DNA of 64,000 nt from Polytrichum commune (lineage: Eukaryota > Streptophyta > Polytrichopsida > Polytrichales > Polytrichaceae), in NCBI GenBank assembly GCA_950295325.1, contig OX485806.1:29450001-29514000 (forward strand). Reading direction: 5' to 3'. This document shows, in pieces, positions 10,859 through 23,820 of this stretch. Position 1 is the first letter of the stretch, and each line of letters begins with the position of its first letter. A program made the translations under genes and the position numbers. The notes under the pieces are model-generated. The model was not told the origin of the DNA. It was given only the letters and a program-made list of their open reading frames with translations, and made no database searches.

Positions 10859-12249
10859 ATATACATCTAGCATGCTCATTTTGTCAGTTTGTTCATCTCA
10901 AAATCATATGAAGCTTGCAACTTTCCCCTAATCTACATTCCAAGTAATTCATCTATAATGAACATACTCACAAAATGACCAAGGGTATTTTATAGTTTAA
11001 ATCGTATGGATGTGATCTTTTGAGAATGCCTTGGAACTTCTCTTGTGTTCTCAATTAGCCTTGGAATTTTTACTTCACAAAATAGAATTTTAGAAAATGA
11101 TTCTACCCCTCATTCTTTTGAGGGATTATAAATTTGAGGTTAAATATGGAAAAATGTTTGAAGTGAGAGACATTCATGGCAAAACCTTTAAGAAAAATCT
11201 GTAGCCGAAGGGTTTGGTCCGACATGGGGATGTGAGCCTGCTCCCAAATTAGTAACCCTTGATCATGCGACATGATGAATGCAGGGGGGATAAGGGGGTT
11301 GCTAAATGATGGACGGGAGGGCCTAACCTCTGTAATGTCACCTTCTGTAATGTCACTCCCTCTCTTATATCTCAAAACCCATGGAACATATGTTTCCAGT
11401 TTAAATCTCCCTCCTTGTTATCATGTTTTCCTTCCATATATTATGGGTTTTGACATTAACATAATCCACCAAAGAATTCAAACCACACGCTTGCATGCAT
11501 TACGTTGTCATTATTGTCATTATTGTCATTATTGCAATGTTGACTTCGTGTTATTTTATAATGTCACATACTACACTAATTGTCTATTATCACGCATCCA
11601 TCTTAGTGTCACATACCTCCTTAATATCACGTGCACGTTGGTTGCCACATGCATGATATTGTGGAGGCTAGAGTGTTCATGTTAGGCCCCTTAGCTAAAG
11701 TTCCATAAGGGACTATTGGCACAAATATAGGGGGTTGTAGGGTTTAGGTCAAAAAAACCACCCTAGACCAATGTCCCGCATATTGCTTGGGTTTTGGGTG
11801 CACCTTCACCACATATTGCGCATCTATGGTGGAAAGCTTCATCCTATCCATGCCAATTTTGATGTTAAGATTTGTTGCAACTTGCCCTCAAGTATATCAC
11901 AAGCAAGGAAGTTCAATATTGGCATCAAACTTTGGATATGATGGATAATTTTATTCTTTGCATACGACTTAGTCCACACATCTTCAAAGCCATGGCAGTC
12001 ATCATAAAAAGCAGTGGATGAGTGGTGGCAGGAGCAGAGGAGATCAGGGGAGGAGGGTTACATCGGTCAAATCCGACGGTCGAGAAAGCACATGCAACGT
12101 GGCCTCACCAAAAGCCAGAAGCTGCTTTCATCGCCCATAGACTTCTTCTCGATGATGACGGATAGCCCCAAATTAATGTGGACCCCACCTTTAAATTATT
12201 CCGAAGAACCTAGTTATAGGGGGTCTAAATAGTCCCTTCAAATAATGCA
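10859..12249. other. Intergenic DNA without recognised gene
   Basis: AT-rich. A short TTATTGTCA triplication lies at about 11504-11535. The open frames here are short and show no domain, splice pattern or codon signal that I would trust. Confidence 0.5.
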
Positions 12250-14065
12250 CCAAATGTGTGGGCGAGTGCCAATAATATTTGGTTACAAGATCATGCTCAT
12301 GTCCTAGCATCTCAAGTGAACGAGCATACTCATGATTTAGCAACCCTTGAACATCCAATCTTCAAGAATGGAATGGAGGACAAAGAAGAGGAAATGAAAC
12401 AAGATATGTCATGAGATGATCAATGTGGTCATTTCTTATTTGACATATTGTGAAGAATGTAATGTGAGCATGCTCGAGTCCGTCTACTCATAATTTAGCA
12501 ACCCCTAATTATGTAATCAAGAAGAATGGGATGAAACAATAAATGAGAAGGAAAATAAAACAAATCACATCTAGAACAATAAAATTAATTTGTTTTGCCT
12601 TACTCAAGATATCAAACAGGTGGCTAACGATTCACTCTTGACATGCGCCCATAACGCACACATTGATTTGTTCTTGTTGTTGGATGGTAGTAGAGCGTAT
12701 TCTCCAACCAATTCATTAACAAGTCTCAACCAACCAAAAGGAAGAGAATGTATGCGAGCATGTTCAAGTCAATATGCTCATGATTTAGCAACCCCAAATT
12801 TTGCAATTAGGAAGAATGGAATGGTGGAGAAAGAAGAGGAAAATGAAACAAGGCACGTCTTGAGATGATCGAATTAGTGGTTCTTAATCAAGATATCATC
12901 AAGATTGTTATGCGAGCATGCTTCAATGTGCTCATGATTTAGCAACCATGGATCATGAAATCAAGAAGAATGGAATGGCAAGAAACAAGGTGGAAAATGA
13001 AAGAAGTGACATCTTGAGATGATCGAATCATTCCCTTCAATCTTAATCAAGATATCGCATGGACGGTGGACAATTTCTTCTTAATGTGTACATGTGCCCT
13101 ACATTTTGGTTCATTGTTATGCTTGGATGGTGGCAAAGTATGTGCATCCACAAATACACAAGCATGTTTCAACCAAAAGCAAGAAATGAACAGAATAGGG
13201 TCTCTAGAGAATGTGCCTTGTGTGAGCATGCTCTTGTCAATCTATTCATGATTTAGCAACCCCTGAACACACAATCATGAAGAAGGTGAACGGGAAAATG
13301 AACAAGGTATGTCTTGAGATGATCAAATTGATCATATCTTAATTGAGTTATTGTGAAAAATGCGATGTGAGCATGCTCATGTTAGTGTGCTCATGCAACC
13401 CCGGGATCATGCAATCAAGAAGAATGGAATGGAACAATAAATGAGATGGAAAATAAAACAAGTTACATTTTTAAGCGATCATATATTTTCATTTTGTGTT
13501 AATCAAGATATTGCACAAGTGGTTGAGATCCGCTCTTGACATGCGCCCATGATGGGCAGTTTGATCCATTGCTGTGGTTGAATTGTGGCAAAGTATATGC
13601 TCCCACCAATTCACAAGCAGATCTCAACCAACCAAAAGGAAGAGAACAGAATAAAGATTGTTTTCTGTGTGAGCATGCTCAAGTCAATATGCTCATGATT
13701 TGCAACCCTCAAACATGCAATCAAGAAGAATGGAATGGAGAGGGAAGACAAGAAAATTGAAACAAGGTAAGTATCGAGATAGTCAAATTGGTAGTTACTT
13801 CAATCAAATATCCTGAAGAATGTTATGAGAGCCTGCTCATGATTTAGCAACTCCTGATCATGCAGTTAAGAAGAATGGAATGTAGGGAAATGAGGAGGAA
13901 AATGGAACAAGTTACATCTGGAGATGATTGGATCATTCTGTTTCTCCTCAATCGAGATATCGAGCGGGCGGTTGACGATTTGCTCTCGATGTGCGCCCAT
14001 GATGCACAGTTTGATCCGATGTTGTGGCTGGACGATGGCAAAGTGTATGCTCCCACCAATTCACA
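12250..14065. repeat. Tandem array of about 450 bp units, four copies
   Basis: The anchor CATGCGCCCAT (or close) recurs near 12642, 13087, 13539 and 13990, a spacing of about 450 bp. Within each unit the word ATTTAGCAACC with AAGAATGGAATGG recurs twice, about 150 and 300 bp apart, so the unit is itself an old two-part duplication. Other shared words are AGCATGCTCA and TTGAGATGATC. Copies are diverged. The array ends inside the 3' end of the coiled-coil ORF on the minus strand. Confidence 0.8.
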
Positions 14066-14553
14066 GCTCTCAACTTTAATTTGAGCTCCACGTTCTGCTT
14101 TGCCAAACTTTCAAGAACAATCTTCTGGAACTTTTGAATCTCCACTTCAGCCTCCAAGCTTTCCAGCTTCTGAATCAAGTGGGATGCATCAAACTGCTTC
14201 AGCCTCTCCACTTCCGCCTCCAGAGCTTTCACCTTGCCCTCAAACACATCCAAAGGCTGAGACTTCAATTGCATTTCAAGTTGGCCTACCCTCTTTCGGA
14301 GACCCACAATGCACTCCACATGTGTAGCATTCTCTCTCATCAGGTGGTCTACTTGTGCTTGTATCTTTGCAGGTTTCTTCGCAGCTATGGTGAAGCCTTT
14401 TGGGTTAGGCAAGAGTGTTCTGTGTGGAGAAACTTGTGCTGTGATGGCATGTCGTGGTTCATGGTGTGGACTCACTGGCCGTGCTGTCATTAGCCTCCTT
14501 GCTGCTTTCTGTTGCCACAGGCATGATGAGCACGTTGAAGTAATGTTATGCAT
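13948..14553 (-). CDS. Coiled-coil protein, 201 aa, unknown family
   Basis: The frame starts at 14553 and runs into the last 450 bp repeat unit. Residues about 65-165 are a strong heptad coiled coil (VGQLEMQLKS, VKALEAEVERLKQ, IQKLESLEAEVEIQK). The N-terminus is Ser/Thr/Arg rich. The last 30 residues come from repeat DNA. A GT after codon RA near 14080 could be a donor, so the true 3' end may differ. The start lies where the 160 bp satellite begins, so the gene may have an upstream exon (possibly 16454-16660). I do not recognise the family. It could be an exon of a larger gene. Confidence 0.4.
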   Translation of the reverse strand: MHNITSTCSSCLWQQKAARRLMTARPVSPHHEPRHAITAQVSPHRTLLPNPKGFTIAAKKPAKIQAQVDHLMRENATHVECIVGLRKRVGQLEMQLKSQPLDVFEGKVKALEAEVERLKQFDASHLIQKLESLEAEVEIQKFQKIVLESLAKQNVELKLKLRAVNWWEHTLCHRPATTSDQTVHHGRTSRANRQPPARYLD

Positions 14554-14559
14554 TGTACA

Positions 14560-16285
14560 TGATGCTCCAAATCCTGTTAAACCCTAATTGCATATTGAGT
14601 GGTAAAAATATGAAAGATTGGCAGAGATTTGATGCTTTGTAAATCCATGTCAAGTGATAATATGTCCTGATTGCATACATAGTAATATGAAATATGAAAG
14701 ATAATCAGAGACTTGATGCTTTCTAAACCCATGTCAAGCTCTCTGTCCCAGTAATCTATATGCTCCGTACTCAACAAACATAAGCTCCAAAACCATAAGC
14801 GAAATGCTGTCCAATCCTAATTAAATCCAGAGTGATATGAAACATGAAAAAATTTCAGAGACTTGATGCTTTCTCAACCCATGTCAAGCTCGCAATCTCT
14901 GTCCCAGTCCTAGTCCAGTAATCTACATACTCCGAACTCAACAAATATAAGCTTCAAAACCATAAACAAAATGCTGTCAAATCCTAATCAGATCCGCAGT
15001 GATATGAAACATGAAAGATTTGTAGATGCTTTGCAGATCCACGTCAAGCTCCCAATCTCAGTAATCTAAATTCTCCAGACTCAACAATCATAAGATTCAA
15101 AGCCTTAGCCAGAAATCCTGTTCTATAGCCACAGGCATGAGCAAGTCAAACTAAAATGTGTGATCTACATGATGCTCCGAACTCAACATACAGAAGCTTC
15201 GAAACCCCACCGAAATCCTGTTAAATCCTTATTGCCTCCAGAGTGATAGGAAACATGACAGATTTGCACGGACTTGATGCTTGCAAACCCATGTCAAGCT
15301 CCCAGTCTCCAGTCCCAGTCCCAGTAATTTACATACTTCAAACTTAAAACACGTAGGCTTAAAAACCATAACCGAAATTCTGACAAACCCTGATTACATC
15401 CAAAGTAATATGAAACATAAAAGATTCTCACGAACTCGACGCTTTGAAAACCCATGTCAGGCTCCCAGTCTCCTGTCCCAGTCTCAGTCCAATCTACATG
15501 ATCCGAACTCAACAAATATAAGCTTCAAAACCATAACGGAATTCCTGTCAAACCCTAATTGCATCCGCTGTGATATGAAACATAAAAGATTTACATAGAC
15601 TTGATGCTTTGTAAATTCATGTGAAGCTCCCAGTCTCCTGTCTTAGTAATCTACATACTCCGAACTCAACAAACATAAACTTCAAAACCATAACCGATAT
15701 GCTGTCAAATCCTGATTGCATCTGGAGTAATATGAAACATATAAGGTTTGCAGAGCCTTGATGCTTTGTAAACCCATATCAAGCCCCCATTCTCCACTCC
15801 CTGTCCCAGTCCAACTAATCTACATACTCCGAACTCAAAAATGTATAAGCTCCAAAACCATAACCAAAATCCTGTCAAACCCTAATTGCATCCGGAGTGA
15901 TATGCAACATGAATATTTGCAGAGACTTGATGCTTTGAAATCAAACTCCCAGTCTCCTGTCCCGATCCCAATAATCTACATACTCTGAACCCAACAATTG
16001 TAAGCTTCAAAATCTTTGCCGAAATGTTATTAAAATCCTTATTGCATCCGGAGTGATATGAAACATGATAGATTTGCAAAGAGTTGATACTTTGTAAACC
16101 TATACCAAGCTCCCAGTTTCCTGCCCCAGTCCCAGTAATCTACATTCTCCGAACTCAACAAACTTAAGCTCAAAAACCACAACCGAAATGCTGCCAAATC
16201 CTTATTGCATCCGGAGTGATATGAAACATGAAAGATTTGCAGAGACTTGATGCTTTGAAAATCCATGTGAAGCTCCCAGTCTCCA
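14560..16285. repeat. About 160 bp satellite array, about 11 copies
   Basis: The words ACTTGATGCTTTG, CTCCCAGTCTCC, CTACATACTCCGAACTCAAC and CATCCGGAGTGATATGAAAC recur every 157-170 bp from the left end to 16285. Copies are moderately diverged. The unit length is close to a nucleosome repeat, but eleven copies in a gene region argue against a centromere. The array sits between the coiled-coil ORF and a well-formed minus-strand exon, so it could be an expanded intron. Confidence 0.85.
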
Positions 16286-16453
16286 TTAATGTTGGGATGT
16301 GTACAATCTTGCGTTGACCTTCAGTGAGTCAAGACTCAAGATCGATCATATATTCATGAAGAATAAAATGAGGATTAAATTATAACATCCGGAGGTAAAG
16401 GTCATGTCAGGCAGGAATGCAAGAAGAGGAACTAAGTTATGGATATAGCTCAC

Positions 16454-16660
16454 CTTCTGTTCCTTCAAATTGCAACGCTGATCTCGTGTTTTGATCTGGC
16501 CAAGTTGAGTGAATGTTTTGGAGGTGGTGCAGCTTTCTTGTTGCTTCTCCAGGAATCGCTCTTGCCGTTTGGAAGCATTCGTTTCAACCTTGCCCTCTTT
16601 TCGATCAATAAACATGCCATGAGATCGTTTCATCTTTGTTTTCACAATAGATTGATCAGC
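16454..16660 (-). CDS. Internal exon of an unknown gene
   Basis: On the minus strand a strong acceptor (TTTCTGTCTCCTGCAG) precedes the segment and a donor (GTGAGC) follows it. Between them 207 nt read open as exactly 69 codons, phase 0 to phase 0. The peptide is basic and polar (GMFIDRKEGKVETNASKR, ERFLEKQQESCTTSK) and suggests a charged helical region. No family recognised. It may belong with the coiled-coil ORF at 13948-14553, with the satellite array as intron, or be a stray exon. Confidence 0.4.
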
Positions 16661-18088
16661 CTGCAGGAGACAGAAACAACATAAGAAGAAGATGACGAAC
16701 AACGATTATCATTTGTCAAGAAGTATAACTATTACCAATGTGAAACCACATTGTAACTACTGAAATCAACAATGTAGATATCTATTCTAAGAGCAGAAAA
16801 TGTCCCTAATGTTTTGAGTAACAACACGACACTAATACTATCCTTCAGTACAGAAATTAATAGTTTTCAATTCAAAGTTAGGGTTCATACAAAAAGTCAG
16901 AAGTGTGAAGTAGAGAGTCTCCCAATAACCACAAAAATTGGAGATGTGCATTAACTAAGCCCGAGGCAGAGTGCTGGGTCTAGGTAAGACTTCCATGAAT
17001 TTTCAAAGCACATATCTCAAGAACATCGTGTCCACCGGAGCCTGTAACACTAATAGCACATCCTGAATTCAACTTGTGCGATTAACAAGGAGAGTGCGAT
17101 TTGCTAAGACTCTTGGATTTACCGCTCAATTTCACATGAGGGGGCAGCGATTGTTCAGGTGCACATGTCATTTGTTTCATTTATGTATGTGTCTGAGTTA
17201 GGATGTGTAGATCAAACCTTTCACATTTGCAGACTATCCTGTAAATTGTGTCAAAACTCCAGGAAGCATTTCGGTGCTCAACCCGTGAATGAATCCTCCA
17301 CTGGAATGAGTCCCTAATATTGATGATGACCAGACAATAACAATAGTGCTTCCGGATGTTATGATGACTTCAAAAGCAGTTGATTTGCAGTTCCAAACGA
17401 TGATGGAAGGCTAATTATGTATTTCGGGGTTGATGAATCTGCATAAGCATTCATGTTCAGCAAGTGTTAGTAGGTATTTAGACATGGAGTTCGATCTCCC
17501 TGCAATCCGTATATATATTTGCATTCAAGTCAAATATCAGTAAGTGATCATTGTAGGACTCTTCTGCAATGTGCACACCTTATTGTCATCGAACGTCTTG
17601 TCCACAATTTAATTTCTTCATGCAAAGCCCAACCGTGACAGCCATATGTTGACACTTGTCATACAAACTCGGAGCCCTAATTTCATAACTACCTCTTTAG
17701 TGGGGGTCCAGAGCAAAGCTTGAAACTCAGACCCAAACTTTGCCCTAAATTTACATTGACAAAAGGCTTATGATATATTCAAACAAACTTCTGATGCATC
17801 CTCTTGAAAAGTTTGATGATGGGAACATACGTGTATGCATAATTTGCTTATATGAAAAATTTGTTGGACACTTAAACTTCAAGAGAATACAAAAATACAA
17901 GGCATGGCATGACTACACTTCACTTGAGATAAGATATTGACTGTCATTGACTGACAATAATCAAATCGTTCTGCTCACATGAAGCAACCGATGTTCAGAT
18001 GAGGCTGCCCACTGAAATCGTATAAAGAAAGATAGTCCAAGGGCAAGGAAATTAAACCAACCTAATTTTGGCGGTGAGGGATCATGTA
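16661..18088. other. Intergenic DNA without recognised gene
   Basis: No domain-bearing frame or exon pair was found on either strand. The right part is presumably the promoter of the gene starting at 18089; no clear TATA element stood out. Confidence 0.45.
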
Positions 18089-20166
18089 ATGGGAGGTACC
18101 AAGAATGGAAAGGATGTGGCTCAAGCAGTGATAGAGGTAGCCTGGACAACTCTTAACCAACAAGAAGAAATGGAATTGAAGAATCTCTTGGCCACGGAGC
18201 AGCTTGAGCATCAGATATTAGGAGAACGGTTTCTCGTTTACAAAAAGATTGTGGAGGAACAGTTGGAGACGGGTGTTCAAAATCAAAATCTAGTAGACAC
18301 GACTGACCGATCTCATTTGGCATCTGAGGCATGTGAATCATCATGCATGGAGATTATTCCTACAACACCTGATCATGTATGCATGAATCATAGCTTCAAC
18401 TCTTCTCCACTTCATTCCTTTGTGATTTGGGAATCTTGGGAAATTAGGTTCCAATATAAATCTAAGCATCGGATCCCAAATTTAATGTCAATGTCTTTGA
18501 TTTAAACAATTGCAATCAACAATTCGTCAAAAAGGGCGAGAGTATAACACGCACATGATAAGTTAACCCTAAATATTTGGTCGTAATATGTCAAAGACTC
18601 GTCTATTTCTTTCGCAAGGCTTCGAAAAGTTGGAACAGAATTAAACACTGGAATCGTCAGGCTTGCAGTGTGCGATGGTCCTCAAGATAATAATAAAGTC
18701 TAAATACATATGGATGGTGAATGTCTTGGTGGTAGGATATGTGTGATCGGCTTCAAGACAAATTGGCGTCACCTGAGTTCCTCGAACAGCTTACTACCAA
18801 AGACAACCCACCTTTGAGCAATGTATTTCCTACTGCAGGTACGGTCCCTACTTATTCTTGGTCACACAAAAACAATGTTGTTTTTCCTTAATTGATACTT
18901 ATGTGGTCACTCTTCTTGATCAAAGACTTATCTTAGATTGGTATATGGCAGGGCTTGTAGTTATAAATGGTCACCAGAACGACATCATGTTTTACGATGA
19001 GATTATATTATGTGCTCAAAATATGATACCTAGCCATTAAACGATTGATAGTTAACACAATCGGGGATGTCTATGTGATCAGTCAAAGAGAAAACAATCT
19101 TCACTTTGACCTCATACCTTCTGCACCCCAACTCCGATCCTGAAAGTTGGAAAATGACAAATATTCGTAATTCGTAATTGCTAACCGCACGAGACTATTC
19201 CTATCCAACAGCAAAATTGTCCGTGGAGTTGGAAGTGTCACAACAGGACCATATACCTCAAAAGAATCTATGGCACATGATCCATCAAAACATTGAACTT
19301 TCACCATATCTTTTCTGTGGTTATGGAAGAAAAACAGTAGCTGGAGGCGCATGGTTGTTGTTACCAGACAACACTCCCTTGACTAAAGAAGAGCAGGATG
19401 GACTTGGAACGAGTGAAGGCTACGTAGTGATTACTGACGAGGATATCGTAGAGGGTGTTGCCGCCTTTGTTGCTAAATTAATATCCACCATCCCTCAAAG
19501 CAAAGTATGTCAAAATCAAGACCTCCCCCAGTGGACATTTTTGAAGTTCCATGAATTATCATACCGAATCCATGATGCATCTTTGGTAGTTGAACAATTT
19601 TGCAATCTTCTCAGGGATTTATTCATAAGTGTAACCTGATTGATCATGTAGATTGAATATGCTCTAAATTTGGTGCTTGTTGCTTTCAAAGGATCATTAA
19701 AATGTTATAGTCCATTCAATATAGATTTTCAGGAATTTCAATGGTCATTTCTGTCTCTGACAAGTGAATATTTGGGTCCCCGCAGAATATGACCCCTGAG
19801 GATCTCCAACAAGGTCCTCAACACACAACCTGCAAAATGCTTGTCTATGTTTTCTCTTATTTGGAATTTCATATTGAAAGTTTAGGCCAATACATGAATA
19901 CATGTGCATTTCTGTCCCAAGTGGCATGCTCACCAAAAGGGCTGTAATATTTTCAAAAGAATCTCATGTATATTTCTGGAGTTATCAAGGTAGACAGACA
20001 CTCACTATTTTAGCTGTTGAAAAACATCCAAAGCAGTGCATGTATTTGCGCAGGCATCACAACAACTTTTTCAGAACTCCAGAAGGCAGGCAAACTACGA
20101 CGTTTGTGGAAATGCGTGCATATACTTCATAAGACAGCATCATGGGGATCTACAGCCCTTGAGTAA
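18089..20166 (+). CDS. Conserved plant protein of unknown function
   Basis: Exons fit as 18089-18376 (96 codons), 18736-18838, 19212-19504 and about 20075-20166, with GT-AG edges. The first three join in phase. Exon 1 is helical and acidic (NQQEEMELKNLLATEQLEH). Exon 2 reads CDRLQDKLASPEFLEQL. Exon 3 carries the most conserved part (FCGYGRKTVAGGAWLLLP, GLGTSEGYVVITDEDIVEGV, AAFVAKLIS). Exon 4 reads GKLRRLWKCVHILHKTASWG. I remember this combination from uncharacterised plant proteins but cannot name the family or role. Exon 4 needs a different entry phase from exon 3, so one small exon between 19505 and 20074 is probably missing from this model. The end is uncertain because GAG TAA could also be a GTAAGC donor. 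Confidence 0.65.
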
Positions 20167-21596
20167 GCAATCATAAAGTTTTTGGACAATTTTTTAGAGA
20201 AAGAGTTATGATAAAACATGTGTCAATTGTTTGCTGATCGGTGTCAAACATTCTGCTTGTGTACGACACCCTACAAGCATCTCTGATGCACCCAGACGAT
20301 GACTTGTTACTATAATAGCAACAAAATTGATCACAGGGTGGATTTGGATGGGTGTGCCAGGTTGTACAGAAATCCTATAATCTTGCAGGCAGCTGGAATT
20401 GCAGTGTATACTTCATGTTCAATCATACTGTCCCTCTTCCCATAACAATCTTGTCCAGCATAACCAAGTCAAAAGGTAGGCCAAGGTATATTTACCTATT
20501 GAAAAGATGAGAAATATTCAATAATGTAAGGATGCGGTCACCCTAAACCACAAGGCATGGGAGTTTTACGCCTCTCATTGAACAGTTATAGTGGAGTGGT
20601 ATAAGCTTACATAAGGCTCGTAGTTGAGAATCCACACCAAAAAGACCCATTCTACACAATGAGACAGGATTAAGTGCTCAAAATGTATATTTAGTTCAAC
20701 AAAAATTGGGAGGGCATATGTGATCACCAGCTTGGGTTATAGCTTCACTGTGACTCATTATAGCTTTTGCATCCGAACTTCGATTATGAAACTCGAAATG
20801 GAAAACCATTTCGATGACAACACAGCCAAAATTGTCTGTGGGTTCGGAAGTACCTTATTCCATCCCCAACTTCAGTACTGTCAATTGAAAAATTACCCAA
20901 ACTATGGCGAATTACAAGTGGAAATGATGTTAAACCAATCAGAGTCTGAAGTTTGGTGACACTGGGGCACAATGGGAGGAATCTGAACATGGCAAACTCA
21001 AAAACTTTATGATTGTCTTTGAACAAAGGCATTGAGCTCTATTCCCTTTTGCATCAAATACCTAGTACCAAGCAATGACTAGTCAACAAAATGAGACAGC
21101 AAGTGGGATCTCTAACCCAAACATTTCAGTCACAAGCTTAAAACTTATGGTCCTCTTTCTGTCGCTTACCACTATGTCACAAAATAAGCAATACTTCTCA
21201 AATTCATCTCCACAATGGAAGTACACTGAGCCAGATCATCTATTACACAGCTTGTATTGGATGTGCAGAACTGAAAATTACCTTGAAAATCCCAGATATC
21301 TGTTCACGAATAAAAGCAAATAGACTAAAAATTCTAGATCACAAGAGCCAGTGACTAAATCATCAGAACTGAGAAACTACATGTGTAACATTCATTTTAT
21401 TATTCTACAAATATGAGAATAAATTAACAAACTCAAACATGCCAGACAGAGCCCAACGCAATTGTAGGCTTGTAATACTTCCTCTTGAACAACCAGTGCT
21501 AAGCAATGTAACAAATACATTACCACTAACAAATACCTAGTATGACTATCTTGAACAGATGAGCCGAAGCAAAGAAGGGAAGAGAAAGTAATAAGT
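20167..21596. other. Intergenic region between two genes
   Basis: Apart from the partial duplication at 20660-20960 no gene is seen. A segment near 20387-20440 has an acceptor-like TCTTGCAG followed by an open stretch, which could be a further exon of the upstream gene. The last about 200 bp should be the 3' UTR of the V-ATPase gene, which ends at 21597 on the minus strand. Confidence 0.4.
20660..20960 (+). repeat. Diverged partial copy of 18990-19240
   Basis: The order of words (GTGCTCAAAAT, TATGTGATCA, TTCACTGTGACTC, AAATTGTCTGTGG, GGAAGT) mirrors intron 2 and the first part of exon 3 of the gene at 18089-20166. It looks like a local duplication that has lost coding potential. It is also possible that both are remnants of a dispersed repeat. 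Confidence 0.45.
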
Positions 21597-23820
21597 TTAG
21601 TCAGCTCGTGATTGTCCAGCTCGGGAAGACAGGATGATGCCGACAATGAGTCCGTACAATGCAAGCGCCTCAGCGAAAATAAGGATAAGAATCATACCCA
21701 CGAAAAGCTTAGGCTGCTGTGCGTTGGCTCTGCAGCAGACAACACCTCAAAACCATCAGGACCACCTCATCAAGAGTAGTGGAAAACAGCAGACATTTTC
21801 TACTCCAGTAAAAACATTTGTTCATTTCATTACTCATACTTATATACACTTTGAACCACAACCCGACTGTATATGGTACTTATTGTCACATACTCTATTT
21901 GCGAAGGGTTGCACTAAACTACCTACAGACCAAGAAATGTCATATCTGATGATAGTCACCATGACACTATTTGTCAATATAAGTAACATTTTTCAGTGAA
22001 TAATGTTTCACGGTATGACATATAGAGCATATGGGACGATAGATTTACATTATAGTATGCAAGAGAAAGATATTATTTAACATATATGCCAAATATCATG
22101 TGGATACACTACTGGTCAACTGTATAACCATTAATGTAACCTAGGGATAGGCCTCATATTAGGGTAAGTGACACTAAGTACCAGTGCAATTACCTAATAA
22201 TTATTTCTCAGTGGTTCCAAATTTATAACTAGTGGAATAGGCAGAAATACATACCTCACTCCAGCATCTCCAACAATTCCAATGGCCATTCCTGCGGAGA
22301 GACCAGCCAAACCACAAGACAAACCAGAGGAAAGATGGGCATAGCCATCAAACACATAGTAGGGCTTTGACTTAGGGTTGATTCCAGTGCTGATAATAAC
22401 AGCAATAATGAGACCATAAATACCCAACACTCCTGCCATAACAACTGGCACAATAGATTTCATCACAAGCTCTGGTCGCATGACACCCATGGAGGCAACT
22501 CCCACTCCACTCTTGGCTGTTCCATAGGCAGCTCCCATACCTGTAATGAGAAAGGCGACATTCAGATTATAGGTGTCTAATATGTGTCAAAAACATATCC
22601 CTCCTCTGGACAACCATTTGTAACTGTAAATACGATCCAAGTTCCTGTGATGTAGTGAATTTCACTAACTCATTTCAATTCCACGAATGTACTCTGGAAT
22701 GTGAGTGACCATGATTAGGACTTGTCGTACCAATCCGGACCAATCCTAACCATGCATTCAGAACATGTTACATGACGATCACAAACTACTTGTCAATAAA
22801 ACTACGCAGGGGCGCATAAATCTGGAGAGTTGATCCTGTAAACATGAAAAAAATGCATAAATTCAACAAAGATGACATTCTTTGAGAACATTCTTTGTGA
22901 ACTCCAAGAATATACTCTGGAAGATTGGCTACCAGGGTTAGGACTTGTCATGCTAGTCGAGACCAGCTCTAGCCATGCATTCAGAACATGTTGAATGATG
23001 CTTCCAAACTGTGAAACAATCGCCTAATGAGCAACTAGCTGAATATCACAGGGGCACATAAATCTGGAGGAGATTCAGTTTCAACAAACGTGCAAATCAA
23101 GTAAGTAGACTCTAAATGTCAGAGTAAACAAACAAAGATAACAGTCTCTAACAACACAAAAAATGCTGTACTGGATCATAACATCACAAACACACAGGAT
23201 TCAACTTTTGCAATATCTCCTTCTGAAATTCCAGAGAAGTAGAGTGGACTGAATTGAGCTGGTAAAATCCGATCACATCACCACTTCACCTATATTATAG
23301 ATTAGTTGTAAAACAATACAAAATCTACGGACAAAACTGACATATAACTGCCACCGCCCTCCCATACCAGATTCCCATATCCTAGTAACTTGTCACTTAA
23401 ATCACTCATTATTATAACTACTTATACGAAAGTGTCATGCACGCAACTCGATGAGGGAATGTCCAATATCCAAGGATCACAATAACAAACTCAGTTACGC
23501 GACAAAAGGGACTAAAACCGATCACTGAAACCACTTAAGGCATCATCCACACCAATAATCCCAACTGCCTAACCCTACATGAAAGTCCCCTAACCTTCCT
23601 GACCTAATAATGCACAAGGATGCCATTTCGCAAGAAAGAAATCATCCAAAACAACATATCTCACACACTTACACATAGGAAGGAAATCAATTCAGAAGTT
23701 ACTCAAAAAAGACAGATCGATTTGCAAAGACCTACATGAGAACACTAAAGCGGCAGCGGCTCCAATGAAGCCGAAGAAGGGTGCGATTTCATCCCCAGAA
23801 AACGCCGAGGTGGTCGACAT
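21597..23820 (-). CDS. VHA-c: V-type H+-ATPase 16 kDa proteolipid, subunit c
   Basis: Subunit c forms the proton-carrying membrane ring of the vacuolar ATPase. Minus-strand exons are 23820-23736, 22540-22255 and 21729-21597. They join in phase to 167 codons plus stop, the normal length. Exon 1 gives [20 protein letters not shown]. Exon 2 gives [20 protein letters not shown] and the middle helices ([19 protein letters not shown]). Exon 3 gives [20 protein letters not shown] with the proton-binding Glu at residue 144, and the C-terminus SRAGQSRAD. Four membrane helices are evident. The start is the family's conserved one. The introns are long (525 and 1195 bp); the 525 bp one contains a copy of a dispersed repeat. 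The gene looks intact and should be housekeeping. Confidence 0.97.
21835..22195 (+). repeat. Dispersed repeat copy in V-ATPase intron
   Basis: It shares, in order, GTCACA..ACTATTTGC, GACACTATT.GTCAA, AGTATGCAAGAG.AAGATATTATT, CATTAATGTAACCTAG and AGGGTAAGTGACACTA with 24365-24870, where the copy is longer. No ORF or terminal repeat was seen, so the class is unknown. Confidence 0.65.
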
